Part shown: piece after piece, positions 26,359 through 37,182 of the stretch
Numbering within the stretch: position 1 is the first letter of the stretch
Layout of the letters: every line of letters starts with the position of its first letter
Assembly: GCA_002427815.1 (NCBI GenBank)
Contig: DIZF01000029.1
Location: 63,745 to 127,744 of the forward strand
Direction of reading: 5' to 3'
DNA length: 64,000 bases
From: Ramlibacter tataouinensis
GTDB taxonomy: Bacteria > Pseudomonadota > Gammaproteobacteria > Burkholderiales > Burkholderiaceae_C
The notes under the pieces: generated by a model
What the model was told of the DNA's origin: nothing
The model's database searches: none
What the model saw: the letters and a program-made list of their open reading frames with translations, nothing else
Made by a program: the position numbers and the translations under genes

Positions 26359-27027
26359 TCATGGTGCGATCCGCGAGCGCCGGGCGCGGGCCAGCTCGCG
26401 CAACGCCTCGCGCTGGCGGGTGAGATGGGTGCGCATGGCCGCCTCGGCGCCCTCGGCATCCCGGGCCTTGAGCGCAGCGAACACGGCCATGTGTTCGGTG
26501 AGGCTCTGCTCGAGTCGCCCCGGCGCGTGCAGTTGCTGCAACCGCGCCAGCTTGACGATCTTGCGCAGGTCGCCGATCACCTGCGCGAGCCAGCGGTTGT
26601 TGGCCAGCGCGATGATGGCTTCGTGGATGGCGAAATTGGCGGCGTAGTAGTCGTTGATGCGCCTGGCCCTGGCATGGCGGTTGAGCTTGTCGTGCATCGT
26701 CTCGAGCGCCTGCAGGTCGGCATCGGTGGCGTTGCGGGCGGCCTCGTAGGCGCAACGGCCTTCCAGCAAGGCGATCACCGGAAAGATTTCGTCCAGATCC
26801 TGCTCGGTCGCCTGGTTCACGAACGATCCGCGGCGCGGCTCGTGCCGCACCAGCCCTTCGGCCGTGAGCACCTTCAGCGCTTCGCGCAAGGGCGTGCGCG
26901 AAATCCGCATCTGCGCGGCGAGGCTGGCTTCGTCGAGGAAACTGCCCGGCATCAGCTCGCCGTCGAAGATGCGGTCGCGCAGCTGGGCGGCGACCTCGTC
27001 GTGCAGCGAATTGTGGACCAGGCGCAT
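26359..27027 (-). CDS. matR: GntR/FadR-family regulator of malonate operon (MatR-like)
   Basis: A 222-residue regulator with a winged helix at about residues 8-72 (LRDRIFDGELMPGSFLDE, RISRTPLREALKVLTAEGLV) and an all-helical FCD ligand domain. FCD metal-ligand candidates include Asp and His in NFAIHEAI and LTEHMAVF and RTHLTRQ. It is first in the matR-matA-matB operon, ten bases before the matA start, and an overlapping inverted-repeat operator lies 13-40 bases upstream of its ATG. By analogy to MatR of Rhizobium it should respond to malonate; that link is inferred from position. Confidence 0.85.
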   Translation of the reverse strand: MRLVHNSLHDEVAAQLRDRIFDGELMPGSFLDEASLAAQMRISRTPLREALKVLTAEGLVRHEPRRGSFVNQATEQDLDEIFPVIALLEGRCAYEAARNATDADLQALETMHDKLNRHARARRINDYYAANFAIHEAIIALANNRWLAQVIGDLRKIVKLARLQQLHAPGRLEQSLTEHMAVFAALKARDAEGAEAAMRTHLTRQREALRELARARRSRIAP

Positions 27028-27039
27028 GCTTGTCTTCGC

Positions 27040-27067
27040 GGTAATTTCCAGTAATTACCGGTAATTA
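27040..27067. promoter_or_regulatory. Overlapping inverted repeats, probable MatR operator
   Basis: The perfect 16-base palindrome TAATTACCGGTAATTA lies at 27052-27067. Overlapping it, GGTAATT (27040-27046) and AATTACC (27053-27059) form a second inverted repeat. The block is AT-rich in a GC-rich region and sits just upstream of the GntR gene, the usual place for autoregulation by FadR-type repressors. A further AATTACCGG half-site occurs at 27110-27118, at the end of lgt. Confidence 0.7.
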
Positions 27068-27111
27068 TGGACCGAAAGCGATGCCGCGTGGGGCGCGCCT
27101 GCCTGGAGAAA

Positions 27112-27939
27112 TTACCGGCTCGGGGCCAGCCGGACCGCGCGCCGGGCGGCCCACAACCAGAGCAGAATTCCGGCCAGCACCATGGGAATGCACAGCCACT
27201 GCCCCATGCTCAGGCCCAGCGACAGCAGCCCCAGGAAACTGTCGGGCTCGCGGAAGAATTCGGCGGTGAAGCGCAGCACCCCGTACCCGATCAGGAAGAC
27301 GGCCGAGACCTGCGCCTGGGGCCGCTCCTTGCGCGCATACAGCCACAGGATGACGAACAGCAGCAGCCCCTCCAGCAGGAACTGGTAGACCTGCGACGGA
27401 TGGCGCGGAATCATCGACCCGCTCTGCGGGAAGACCATGGCCCAGGGCAGCGACGGATCGGCGGCACGGCCCCAGAGCTCGCCGTTGATGAAGTTGCCCA
27501 CCCGCCCCGCCGCCAAGCCCAGGGGCACGCAGGGCGCCACCAGGTCCATCACCTGCCAGAAGGGCTTGCCGCGCGAGCGGGCGAACCACACCTGGGAGAC
27601 GATCACACCGAGCAAGCCGCCGTGAAAGCTCATACCACCTTGCCACACAGCGAAGACCTGCAGCGGGTGCGCGGCGTAGTACCCCGGCTTGTAGAACAGG
27701 CAGTAGCCGAGCCGCCCGCCGATCACCACACCGAGTACGCCCAGGAACAGCATGTCCTCGATGTCCTTGCGGCTCCAGGCGCCGGGCCCCTGCACGGAGG
27801 CGAAGGGCTCATGGTGGAGGCGCCGCAAGGCCAGCACGAAGAACAGCCCGAAGGCGGCCAGGTAGGTGATCCCATACCAGTGAATCGCGACCGGGCCGAG
27901 CTGGAGGGCGACCGGATCGATGTGGGGGTACATCAGCAT
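27112..27939 (-). CDS. lgt: Prolipoprotein diacylglyceryl transferase Lgt
   Basis: A 275-residue inner-membrane enzyme with about seven helices. The Lgt signature GRVGNFINGELWGR is at about residues 145-158, with the essential His of IHWYGITYLAAF at 19-30 and the HGGLLG region near 105. It moves diacylglycerol from phosphatidylglycerol to the lipobox Cys of prolipoproteins. It is upstream of matR on the same strand with 84 bases between, which include the operator, so the two are likely separate units. It diverges from ilvD. Confidence 0.96.
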   Translation of the reverse strand: MLMYPHIDPVALQLGPVAIHWYGITYLAAFGLFFVLALRRLHHEPFASVQGPGAWSRKDIEDMLFLGVLGVVIGGRLGYCLFYKPGYYAAHPLQVFAVWQGGMSFHGGLLGVIVSQVWFARSRGKPFWQVMDLVAPCVPLGLAAGRVGNFINGELWGRAADPSLPWAMVFPQSGSMIPRHPSQVYQFLLEGLLLFVILWLYARKERPQAQVSAVFLIGYGVLRFTAEFFREPDSFLGLLSLGLSMGQWLCIPMVLAGILLWLWAARRAVRLAPSR

Positions 27940-28095
27940 GCGCCGTATTGTGCGACAAGCCAGAACGGCTGTAGGGTCGGGGCCAGCTCATCTGCCCCGA
28001 CACCGGCCCTTCATGGAAAACGGGGAATCGGTCAAGGCATACTCCTGGCTTGGCGGCCTGCAGCCGCGTTACCGACACTCCATCCTCGAGACATC

Positions 28096-29790
28096 ATGGA
28101 CACCAAGACCATCCAGATCAACCGCCGCAGCAAGAACATCACCGAAGGCAAATCGCGCGCGCCGAACCGCTCGATGTACTACGCCATGGGCTACCAGGAA
28201 AGCGACTTCCGCAAGCCCATGGTGGGGGTGGCCAATGGCCACAGCACCATCACGCCCTGCAACAGCGGCCTGCAGAAGCTCGCGGACGCGGCCGTGGCCG
28301 GCATCGAGGAAGCCGGCGGCAACGCCCAGATCTTCGGCACGCCGACGATCTCGGACGGGATGGCCATGGGCACCGAAGGCATGAAGTACTCCCTGGTCAG
28401 CCGTGAGGTGATTTCGGACTGTGTCGAAACCTGCGTGCAGGGCCAATGGATGGACGGCGTGCTGGTGGTGGGCGGGTGCGACAAGAACATGCCCGGCGGC
28501 CTGATGGGCATGCTGCGCGCCAACGTCCCTGCGATCTACGTGTACGGCGGCACCATCCTGCCGGGCCACTACAAGGGCCAGGACCTGAACATCGTCAGCG
28601 TGTTCGAGGCCGTGGGCCAGAATGCCGCCGGGAACCTGAGCGATGAGGACCTGCGCGAGATCGAGATGCGCGCCATCCCCGGCACCGGCTCCTGCGGCGG
28701 CATGTACACCGCCAACACCATGTCCTCGGCGTTCGAGGCGCTGGGCATCTCCCTGCCCTATTCGTCGACCATGGCCAATCCGCACGACGAGAAGATGAAC
28801 TCGGCCAAGGAATCGGCGAAGGTGCTGGTCGAGGCGATCCGAAAGGACATCAAGCCGCGCGACATCGTGACCAAGAAGGCGATCGAGAACGCCGTGGCCG
28901 TGATCATGGCGACCGGGGGCTCGACCAACGCCGTGCTGCACTTCCTGGCCATCGCACATGCAGCTGAAGTGGAGTGGACCATCGACGACTTCGAGCGCAT
29001 CCGCCAGAAGACCCCGGTGCTGTGCGACCTGAAGCCCAGCGGCAAGTACCTGGCGGTGGACCTGCACCGCGCCGGCGGCATCCCGCAAGTCATGAAGATC
29101 CTGTTGAAGGCCGGTCTGCTGAACGGCGACTGCATCACCATCACCGGCAAGACCATCGCCGAAGTGTTGAAAGACATCCCCGATCAGCCGCGCGCCGACC
29201 AGGACGTGATCCGGCCGATCGATCGGCCGATGTACGAGCATGGCCACCTCGCCATCCTCAAGGGCAATCTCTCGCCGGAAGGCGCGGTGGCCAAGATCAC
29301 GGGCCTGAAGAACCCGGTGATTACCGGCCCGGCGCGCGTGTTCGACGACGAGCAGTCGGCGCTGCAGGCGATCCTGGCCGGCAAGATCAAGGCCGGCGAC
29401 GTCATGGTGCTGCGCTACCTGGGGCCCAAGGGCGGCCCCGGCATGCCCGAAATGCTGGCGCCCACCGGGGCACTGATCGGCGCCGGGCTCGGCGAGAGCG
29501 TGGGCCTCATCACCGACGGGCGGTTCTCCGGCGGCACCTGGGGCATGGTGGTCGGCCACGTCGCACCTGAAGCGGCTGCCGGTGGGACCATCGCCTTCGT
29601 GAACGAGGGCGACTCGATCACGATCGATGCCCATCAGTTGAAACTGGAACTGAACGTCTCCGCGGCCGAGATCGCCAAACGCCGGGCCGCCTGGACCGCA
29701 CCGGCGCCGCGTTACACGCGCGGGGTGCTGGCCAAGTTCGCCTTCAACGCCTGCAGTGCCAGCAAGGGCGCCGTGCTCGACAATTACTGA
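28096..29790 (+). CDS. ilvD: Dihydroxy-acid dehydratase IlvD
   Basis: A 564-residue Fe-S dehydratase of the IlvD/Edd family. Cluster ligands are the Cys in TPCNSG, in GGCDKNMPGG (about residue 129) and in GTGSCGGMYTANTM (about 200). The C-terminal signature GLITDGRFSGGTWGMVVGH is complete. It makes the 2-keto acids for valine, isoleucine and leucine. ATG 28096 opens with MDTKTIQINRRSKNIT, which fits the family start. It is monocistronic here and convergent with the small Trp-rich gene. Confidence 0.97.
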   Translation: MDTKTIQINRRSKNITEGKSRAPNRSMYYAMGYQESDFRKPMVGVANGHSTITPCNSGLQKLADAAVAGIEEAGGNAQIFGTPTISDGMAMGTEGMKYSLVSREVISDCVETCVQGQWMDGVLVVGGCDKNMPGGLMGMLRANVPAIYVYGGTILPGHYKGQDLNIVSVFEAVGQNAAGNLSDEDLREIEMRAIPGTGSCGGMYTANTMSSAFEALGISLPYSSTMANPHDEKMNSAKESAKVLVEAIRKDIKPRDIVTKKAIENAVAVIMATGGSTNAVLHFLAIAHAAEVEWTIDDFERIRQKTPVLCDLKPSGKYLAVDLHRAGGIPQVMKILLKAGLLNGDCITITGKTIAEVLKDIPDQPRADQDVIRPIDRPMYEHGHLAILKGNLSPEGAVAKITGLKNPVITGPARVFDDEQSALQAILAGKIKAGDVMVLRYLGPKGGPGMPEMLAPTGALIGAGLGESVGLITDGRFSGGTWGMVVGHVAPEAAAGGTIAFVNEGDSITIDAHQLKLELNVSAAEIAKRRAAWTAPAPRYTRGVLAKFAFNACSASKGAVLDNY

Positions 29791-29840
29791 TCGTCAGGCC
29801 GCCGCGCCAGCTCAAGCGCCTGAACACGGCCGGACAGGGG

Positions 29841-30077
29841 TCAGCGGCGCTTCTTGACGCCCAGGGACTCGCGATTCCTGTCGATGCGGGCCTGCCTGCG
29901 TTCGTTTTCCTTCTTGACCACCGCCTTCTTGCTGAAGCCGGACCAATCGGCCCAGGTCCACCAGACCACGGCCGCGGCGAACGGCGAAAGCACCCACCAC
30001 CACTCCCACAGCGCGACCGGTCCGATCTCCATGTACTTCAGGATCAGCAAGACGATTCCGAGTCCCAGCAGATACAT
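29841..30077 (-). CDS. Small Trp-rich membrane protein
   Basis: A 78-residue protein of a type I know from Burkholderiales as small Trp-rich proteins. One N-terminal helix (residues 1-17) and a second, Trp-laden segment (WEWWWVLSPFAAAVVWWTW, residues 24-42) are followed by a very basic tail with KKAVVKKENERRQAR. The start ATG 30077 has GGGAG eight bases upstream. Function is unknown; the basic tail would face the cytoplasm. It diverges from the cytochrome c gene. Confidence 0.8.
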   Translation of the reverse strand: MYLLGLGIVLLILKYMEIGPVALWEWWWVLSPFAAAVVWWTWADWSGFSKKAVVKKENERRQARIDRNRESLGVKKRR

Positions 30078-30196
30078 TTCGTGTTCTCCCAATGGGCAGC
30101 TGTTACAGCCCCTCGAATTTACCCAGGATGCCACGGGGTCAACCGCAGTCCCTACAATCGCGTTGAATCACTGTAACTCAACCCAAGAGGAAACGA

Positions 30197-30499
30197 ATGA
30201 AACGTGCTCTGTTTGCACTGATCGCCGCTGCGGCGTGTGTCCCGGCAATGGCCGACCTGGCGCTGGCCACGTCGAAGAATTGCATGGCCTGCCATGCCAT
30301 CGACAAGAAGGTGGTCGGGCCTGCCTACAAGGACGTGGCCGCCAAGTACGCCGGCCAGAAGGACGCGGTCGACAAGCTCACCGCCAAGATCATGAAAGGC
30401 GGCTCCGGCGTGTGGGGACCCGTGCCCATGCCTGCCAATACCCAGGTGAATGAAGCCGAAGCCCGCAAGCTGGCGACCTGGGTGCTGACCCTGAAGTAA
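30197..30499 (+). CDS. Small class I cytochrome c (c551/c5-like)
   Basis: A 100-residue protein with a signal peptide (residues 1-19, MKRALFALIAAAACVPAMA) giving a mature domain of about 81 residues. The heme motif CMACH is at residues 29-33 and the axial Met is likely in WGPVPMPAN. It is a soluble periplasmic electron carrier of the c551 type, used with cytochrome oxidases or nitrite reductases. AAGAGGAAA before ATG 30197 is a good ribosome-binding site. A strong hairpin terminator follows the stop by 16 bases, so it is transcribed alone. Confidence 0.93.
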   Translation: MKRALFALIAAAACVPAMADLALATSKNCMACHAIDKKVVGPAYKDVAAKYAGQKDAVDKLTAKIMKGGSGVWGPVPMPANTQVNEAEARKLATWVLTLK

Positions 30500-30515
30500 A
30501 CCTGCGCCGAAATTG

Positions 30516-30547
30516 GACAAAGGGCCCGCAATCGCGGGCCCTTTGTC
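30516..30547 (+). terminator. Intrinsic terminator after cytochrome c gene
   Basis: A perfect 14-base-pair stem, GACAAAGGGCCCGC / GCGGGCCCTTTGTC, with an AATC loop, 16 bases after the cytochrome c stop. The A and T runs lie inside the stem base, so it may work in both directions. Confidence 0.85.
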
Positions 30548-30702
30548 ATTGGCACAGCAGCTCGGCGCCTCAGAGCGTTTCGGCCAGTCAGCCTTCGCTG
30601 ACATCCGGCTAAAGCTTCTCCGCCAGTTGCTCGAGAATCGCCGGATTTTAGCTGCGGCATAACAAGCCCTGCGGGCGGTTGTTAGCCTTCGCTGACATCC
30701 GG

Positions 30703-32688
<1,986 letters not shown>

Positions 32689-32891
32689 TCTTGTCTCCTC
32701 AAGTGATTTCCGTTGCTACTGTCAGCGCTTGCACTTACACGCCACTGACTGGCTCCAGCCCTGAGAATCTACTCCCAATGGGAAGCCACCTCGTGCGGAA
32801 TCGGCCATCCGCCGCATTGGTAAAAACCCGCTGCTGCTGCCGCTGCACCGTCCTCGCCCTCGAGCAGCTGCCTGCCTGAACCGCCCAGGAT

Positions 32892-34277
32892 CTATCGCCC
32901 CACCATCTGGCCGGGACGCACCCAGGCATCGAACTGTTCCGCGGTAACGAATCCGGTCGCGATCGCGGCTTCGCGCAGGCTGGTCCCTTCCCGATGCGCC
33001 TTCTTGGCGATCTGCGCGGCCTTGTCGTAGCCGATGTGGGGATTGAGGGCCGTGACCAGCATCAGGGAGCGCTGGACCAGTTCCTCGATGCGCGCCAGAT
33101 TGGGCTCGATGCCCACGGCGCAGTGGTCGTTGAAGCTGGCCATGCCGTCGGCCAGCAGGCGCGTGCTTTGCAGGAAATTGTGGGCGATCAGCGGCCGGAA
33201 GACGTTGAGCTCGAAATTGCCCGACGCTCCGCCGAAATTGAGGGCCACGTCGTTGCCGAAAACCTGGCAGCACAACATGGTCACGGCTTCGCTCTGCGTG
33301 GGGTTGACCTTGCCCGGCATGATCGACGAACCCGGCTCGTTTTCGGGAATGCGCAGCTCCCCGATGCCGCTGCGCGGGCCGCTGGCCAGCCAGCGGATGT
33401 CGTTGGCGATCTTCATCAGGCCGGCCGCCAGCGTCTTGAGCGCCCCATGGGCGTGGACCAGCGCGTCGGCCGCGGCCATCGCCTCGAACTTGTTGGGTGC
33501 GGTGACGAAAGGCAGCCCCGTCAGACGGGCCAGTTCCGCCGCCACCTTTTCCGCATACCCCGGCGGCGCATTCAGGCCGGTGCCCACGGCGGTGCCGCCC
33601 AGGGCCAGCTCGCACAGATGCGGCAAGCTGCCGTGCAGATGCCGGTCGGCCTGGTCCAGCTGCGCCACGTAGCCCGAGAACTCCTGGCCCAGCGTCAACG
33701 GAGTCGCGTCCTGCAGATGGGTGCGGCCGATCTTGACGATGTCTCGGAACGCCTCGGACTTGGCCGCCAGGGTGGCCCTGAGCTTCATCAGCGAGGGCAG
33801 CAGCCGGTTGCGGATGGCGTCCACCGCCGCGACGTTCATCGCCGTGGGAAACACGTCGTTGGACGACTGGCTCATGTTGACGTCGTCGTTCGGGTGGACA
33901 AGCCGCCCTTCGCCACGCGGGCCGCCTAGCAGTTCGCTGGCCCGGTTGGCCAGGACCTCGTTCACGTTCATGTTGGTCTGGGTTCCCGAGCCGGTCTGCC
34001 AGACCACCAGGGGAAACTCATCGTCGTGCCGCCCTGCCAGCACCTCGTCGGCCGCGGCGATGATGGCTGAAGCCTTGTCCTGGGGCAACAGCCCGATCAC
34101 GTGATTCACCACCGCCGCGGAGCGCTTGATCTGCACCAGGGCCCGGATGATCTCGCGCGGCTGCCGCTCACCGGAAATATCGAAGTTCTGCAGGGAGCGC
34201 TGGGTCTGCGCGCCCCAGAGGCGCTGGGCCGGCACCTCCACGGGGCCGAAGGTATCGTGTTCTATTCGGGTTTTCAT
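32892..34277 (-). CDS. fumC: Class II fumarate hydratase FumC
   Basis: A 461-residue member of the aspartase/fumarase family. It shows the signature GSSIMPGKVNPTQSE (about residue 320), the WQTGSGTQTNMNVNEV stretch (about 96) and GRTHLQDATPLTLGQEFSG near 187. It is the oxygen-stable, iron-free fumarase. The start ATG 34277 (MKTRIEHDTFGPVEVP) fits the family. It is divergent from the class I fumarase, 94 bases away, so the two may be reciprocally controlled. Confidence 0.97.
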   Translation of the reverse strand: MKTRIEHDTFGPVEVPAQRLWGAQTQRSLQNFDISGERQPREIIRALVQIKRSAAVVNHVIGLLPQDKASAIIAAADEVLAGRHDDEFPLVVWQTGSGTQTNMNVNEVLANRASELLGGPRGEGRLVHPNDDVNMSQSSNDVFPTAMNVAAVDAIRNRLLPSLMKLRATLAAKSEAFRDIVKIGRTHLQDATPLTLGQEFSGYVAQLDQADRHLHGSLPHLCELALGGTAVGTGLNAPPGYAEKVAAELARLTGLPFVTAPNKFEAMAAADALVHAHGALKTLAAGLMKIANDIRWLASGPRSGIGELRIPENEPGSSIMPGKVNPTQSEAVTMLCCQVFGNDVALNFGGASGNFELNVFRPLIAHNFLQSTRLLADGMASFNDHCAVGIEPNLARIEELVQRSLMLVTALNPHIGYDKAAQIAKKAHREGTSLREAAIATGFVTAEQFDAWVRPGQMVGR

Positions 34278-34371
34278 GGGGGTGCCGGGATGAGCTGTCA
34301 AAATAGCGGGTGCCGACCACCGTATCAGAGTTAGGCCGGCTTGTGTATCCATCCCTCACCCGGACAGCACC

Positions 34372-35913
34372 ATGACCACCACCATCCAGCAGAGTGACCT
34401 CGTCGAATCGATTGCGGCCGCGCTCCAGTACATCAGCTACTACCACCCGGCGGACTTCATCGCCCACCTGGCGCGCGCCTACGAGCGCGAGCGCAGCCCG
34501 GCCGCCAAGGACGCGATCGCGCAGATCCTCACAAACAGCAAGATGAGCGCCATGGGCCACCGCCCGATCTGCCAGGACACCGGCATCGTCAACGTGTTCC
34601 TCAAGGTCGGCATGGACGTGCGCTTCGAAGGTTTCAAGGGCGGCCTGGACGACGCGATCAACGAGGGGGTGCGCCGCGGTTACAACGACCCGGACAACAC
34701 CTTGCGCGCTTCGGTCGTGGCCGATCCGCAGTTCGAGCGCAAGAACACCAAGGACAACACGCCGGCGGTGATCTTCACCGAGCTGGTGCCCGGCGACAAG
34801 CTCGAGATCACCGTGGCCGCCAAGGGCGGCGGCAGCGAGAACAAGAGCAAGCTGGCGATGCTCAATCCGAGCGACTCCGTCGTCGACTGGGTGCTCAAGA
34901 CCGTGCCCACCATGGGCGCGGGCTGGTGCCCGCCGGGCATGCTGGGCATCGGCATCGGCGGCACCGCCGAGAAGGCCATGCTGATGGCCAAGGAATCGCT
35001 GATGGACCCCGTCGACATGTACGAACTCCAGCAGCGCGGTCCCGGCAACAAGACCGAGGAGATGCGCCTGGAGCTGTACGAGAAGGTCAACGCACTGGGC
35101 ATCGGCGCGCAGGGCCTGGGGGGCCTGACCACGGTCCTCGATATCAAGATCAAGATGTTCCCCACTCACGCCGCCGGCAAGCCGGTCGCCATGATCCCCA
35201 ACTGCGCAGCCACCCGACATGCGCATTTCGTGATGGACGGCTCCGGTCCCGTGTACCTGGATCCGCCCAGCCTGGATCTCTGGCCCAACGTCGACTGGAC
35301 GCCCGACTACAAGAGGAGCCGCAAGGTCAATCTGGACACGCTCACGCGCGAGGAAGTGGCTGCCTGGAAGCCGGGCGACACGCTGTTGCTGAACGGCAAG
35401 ATGCTGACCGGGCGCGACGCCGCCCACAAACGCATCCAGGACATGCTGGCCAAGGGCGAGAAGCTGCCGGTGGACTTCACCAACCGCGTGATCTATTACG
35501 TCGGACCGGTCGACCCGGTCAAGGGCGAGGCGGTAGGTCCTGCCGGGCCGACCACTTCGACCCGCATGGACAAGTTCACCGAGATGATGCTGGAGAAGAC
35601 CGGTCTGATCGCGATGATCGGCAAGGCCGAGCGCGGCCCGGCGGCGATCGAGGCGATCCGCAAACACAAGAGCGCCTACCTGATGGCGGTCGGCGGTGCC
35701 GCCTACCTCTTGGCCAAATCAATCAAGAAGGCGCAGGTGCTGGGCTTTGCCGACCTGGGCATGGAAGCGATCTACGAATTCGACGTTGTCGACATGCCGG
35801 TCACGGTCGCGGTGGATGCCGGCGGCACCAGCGCGCACACGACCGGTCCGGCCGAGTGGCAAAAGAAGATCGCCAGCGGCGAGTTCAAGAATATTCCGGT
35901 GGCCGTGGCCTGA
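34372..35913 (+). CDS. fumA: Class I fumarate hydratase (Fe-S)
   Basis: A 513-residue iron-sulfur fumarase. Candidate [4Fe-4S] ligand Cys are in PICQDTGIVNVF (near residue 67), NCAATRHAHF (near 281) and GWCPPGMLGIG (near 184). The C-terminal beta domain includes GPAGPTTSTRMDKF. It performs the same reaction as FumC, but with an oxygen-labile cluster. Comparison with E. coli FumA/FumB fits in length and motifs; the symbol is by family, not by orthology test. Confidence 0.93.
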   Translation: MTTTIQQSDLVESIAAALQYISYYHPADFIAHLARAYERERSPAAKDAIAQILTNSKMSAMGHRPICQDTGIVNVFLKVGMDVRFEGFKGGLDDAINEGVRRGYNDPDNTLRASVVADPQFERKNTKDNTPAVIFTELVPGDKLEITVAAKGGGSENKSKLAMLNPSDSVVDWVLKTVPTMGAGWCPPGMLGIGIGGTAEKAMLMAKESLMDPVDMYELQQRGPGNKTEEMRLELYEKVNALGIGAQGLGGLTTVLDIKIKMFPTHAAGKPVAMIPNCAATRHAHFVMDGSGPVYLDPPSLDLWPNVDWTPDYKRSRKVNLDTLTREEVAAWKPGDTLLLNGKMLTGRDAAHKRIQDMLAKGEKLPVDFTNRVIYYVGPVDPVKGEAVGPAGPTTSTRMDKFTEMMLEKTGLIAMIGKAERGPAAIEAIRKHKSAYLMAVGGAAYLLAKSIKKAQVLGFADLGMEAIYEFDVVDMPVTVAVDAGGTSAHTTGPAEWQKKIASGEFKNIPVAVA

Positions 35914-35919
35914 CACCGG

Positions 35920-37106
35920 CTAGCTGGCCGCAGCGTCCGCCGCCATCGCCGCTTCCCGGCCGCGCGCCATGTTCACCGGCAGCAGCAACAGCAGGCCGGC
36001 AATGAACAGCCCGGCCGTCGAGAGGATGGCCATCCGCTGGTTGCCGGCCGTGGCCCAGGTGATCGCGCCGTAGCTCAGGGGCCCGATGATGCTGGCCAGG
36101 CGAATCGCGAAGGTCCAGAGGCCGAAGAACTCCGCCGATTGCCGGCTCGGGGCGAACAGGCCGGCCATGGCCCGGCCGGCCGACTGGCTGGAACCCATGC
36201 ACAGCCCGGCAATCGCGGCGGCCCACCAGAATCCACCCTTGGTCGTCGTCAGGGCGGCGATGACGCAGGTGGCGATCCAGCCCACCAGCGTGCTTGCCAA
36301 CGCGACCTTGTGGCCGATGCGATCCTGCAGGTAGCCCCAGGCAAAGGCGCCGGCCGCCGCCGCGAGGTTCAGCACGAAGATCAGCACCATGGTCTCCTGC
36401 TGCCGGAAGCCGATCACGCTCTCGGCGTAGATAGCGGCCAGGGCGACCGCCACCGCCACTCCGCCCTGGTAAAACACCGCGCACAGCAGCAGCCACATGA
36501 AATCCTTGAACTGCCGCGCCTGGCGAAAAGTGCGCTGCAACTGGCGCAGCGACGCCTGCAGGCCCCCCCTGGTGCAGCGCCTTGCGATCGGGTTGCGCTC
36601 GTTCACGCAACAGCCAGAAGGTCGCCGAAGTAGCCGAAGCTCCAGCCCCAGCCGCTGACCTTGCCCATGGCCTCGGGCCGCGCGAGCTCGGGCAGGAAGG
36701 CGGCGGTGAGCGACTCCCCGTACGAGTAGAACGTGTTGGAAACGACGATCAACACGATCGCCAGGGCGACGCTGCCCGGCCGCGCCAGCGCCAGCGCGGC
36801 GGTGGACAGCACGCAACCGGCCGTGAACCAGGCCAGCAGGCTCTTCTTGGCCGCGCGCAAGTCGGCGTAGGCGCCGATGCTGGGCATGGTGAGCATGACA
36901 ATGGCGTACGAGACGCTGAGCGCGGCCGTCCAGGCGAACGTCGCCCACTCCGCGTTGCCGGCGATCCCGCCGACGAAGTAGGCCGCGAACACCGCCGTGA
37001 TGACCACCGTGGTGTAGCCGGAGTTGGCGAAGTCGTACATCGCCCAGCCGAATACCTCGCGCTTGCGCACGCCCGGGTTCAGGGCATCTTGCGAAAAAAG
37101 CGCCAT
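35920..37106 (-). pseudogene. UMF1-type MFS transporter, disrupted by internal deletion and frameshifts
   Basis: The first half (ATG 37106, GGAGGAGA upstream) reads MALFSQDALNPG through four helices to GWGWSFGYFG, then reaches a stop at about 36603. Sequence typical of the end of TM6 (TFWLLRERAQP) follows at once in the next frame, so roughly 45-60 residues covering TM5-TM6 are missing. A run of seven G at about 36563-36569 shifts the frame again; six would restore it. The rest (GLQASLRQLQ to the end at 35920, about 216 residues) is a good C-terminal half with DRIGHK and AGLCMGSSQSAGRAMAGL. Function is very probably lost. Confidence 0.85.
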
Positions 37107-37182
37107 GGGGGTCTCCTCCACGCCATTGTCGCGTAGAGCCGGCGCATCAAGAACGCAGCCCTTGGGCCGCGTTATCCTCCGT

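Noticed and set aside
30650..30683. The spacer in the acs repeat as an integron attC site.
   Set aside because: The TAACAA/TTGTTA ends resemble attC, but the R' GTTRRRY and R'' RYYYAAC cores do not match and the L boxes are absent.
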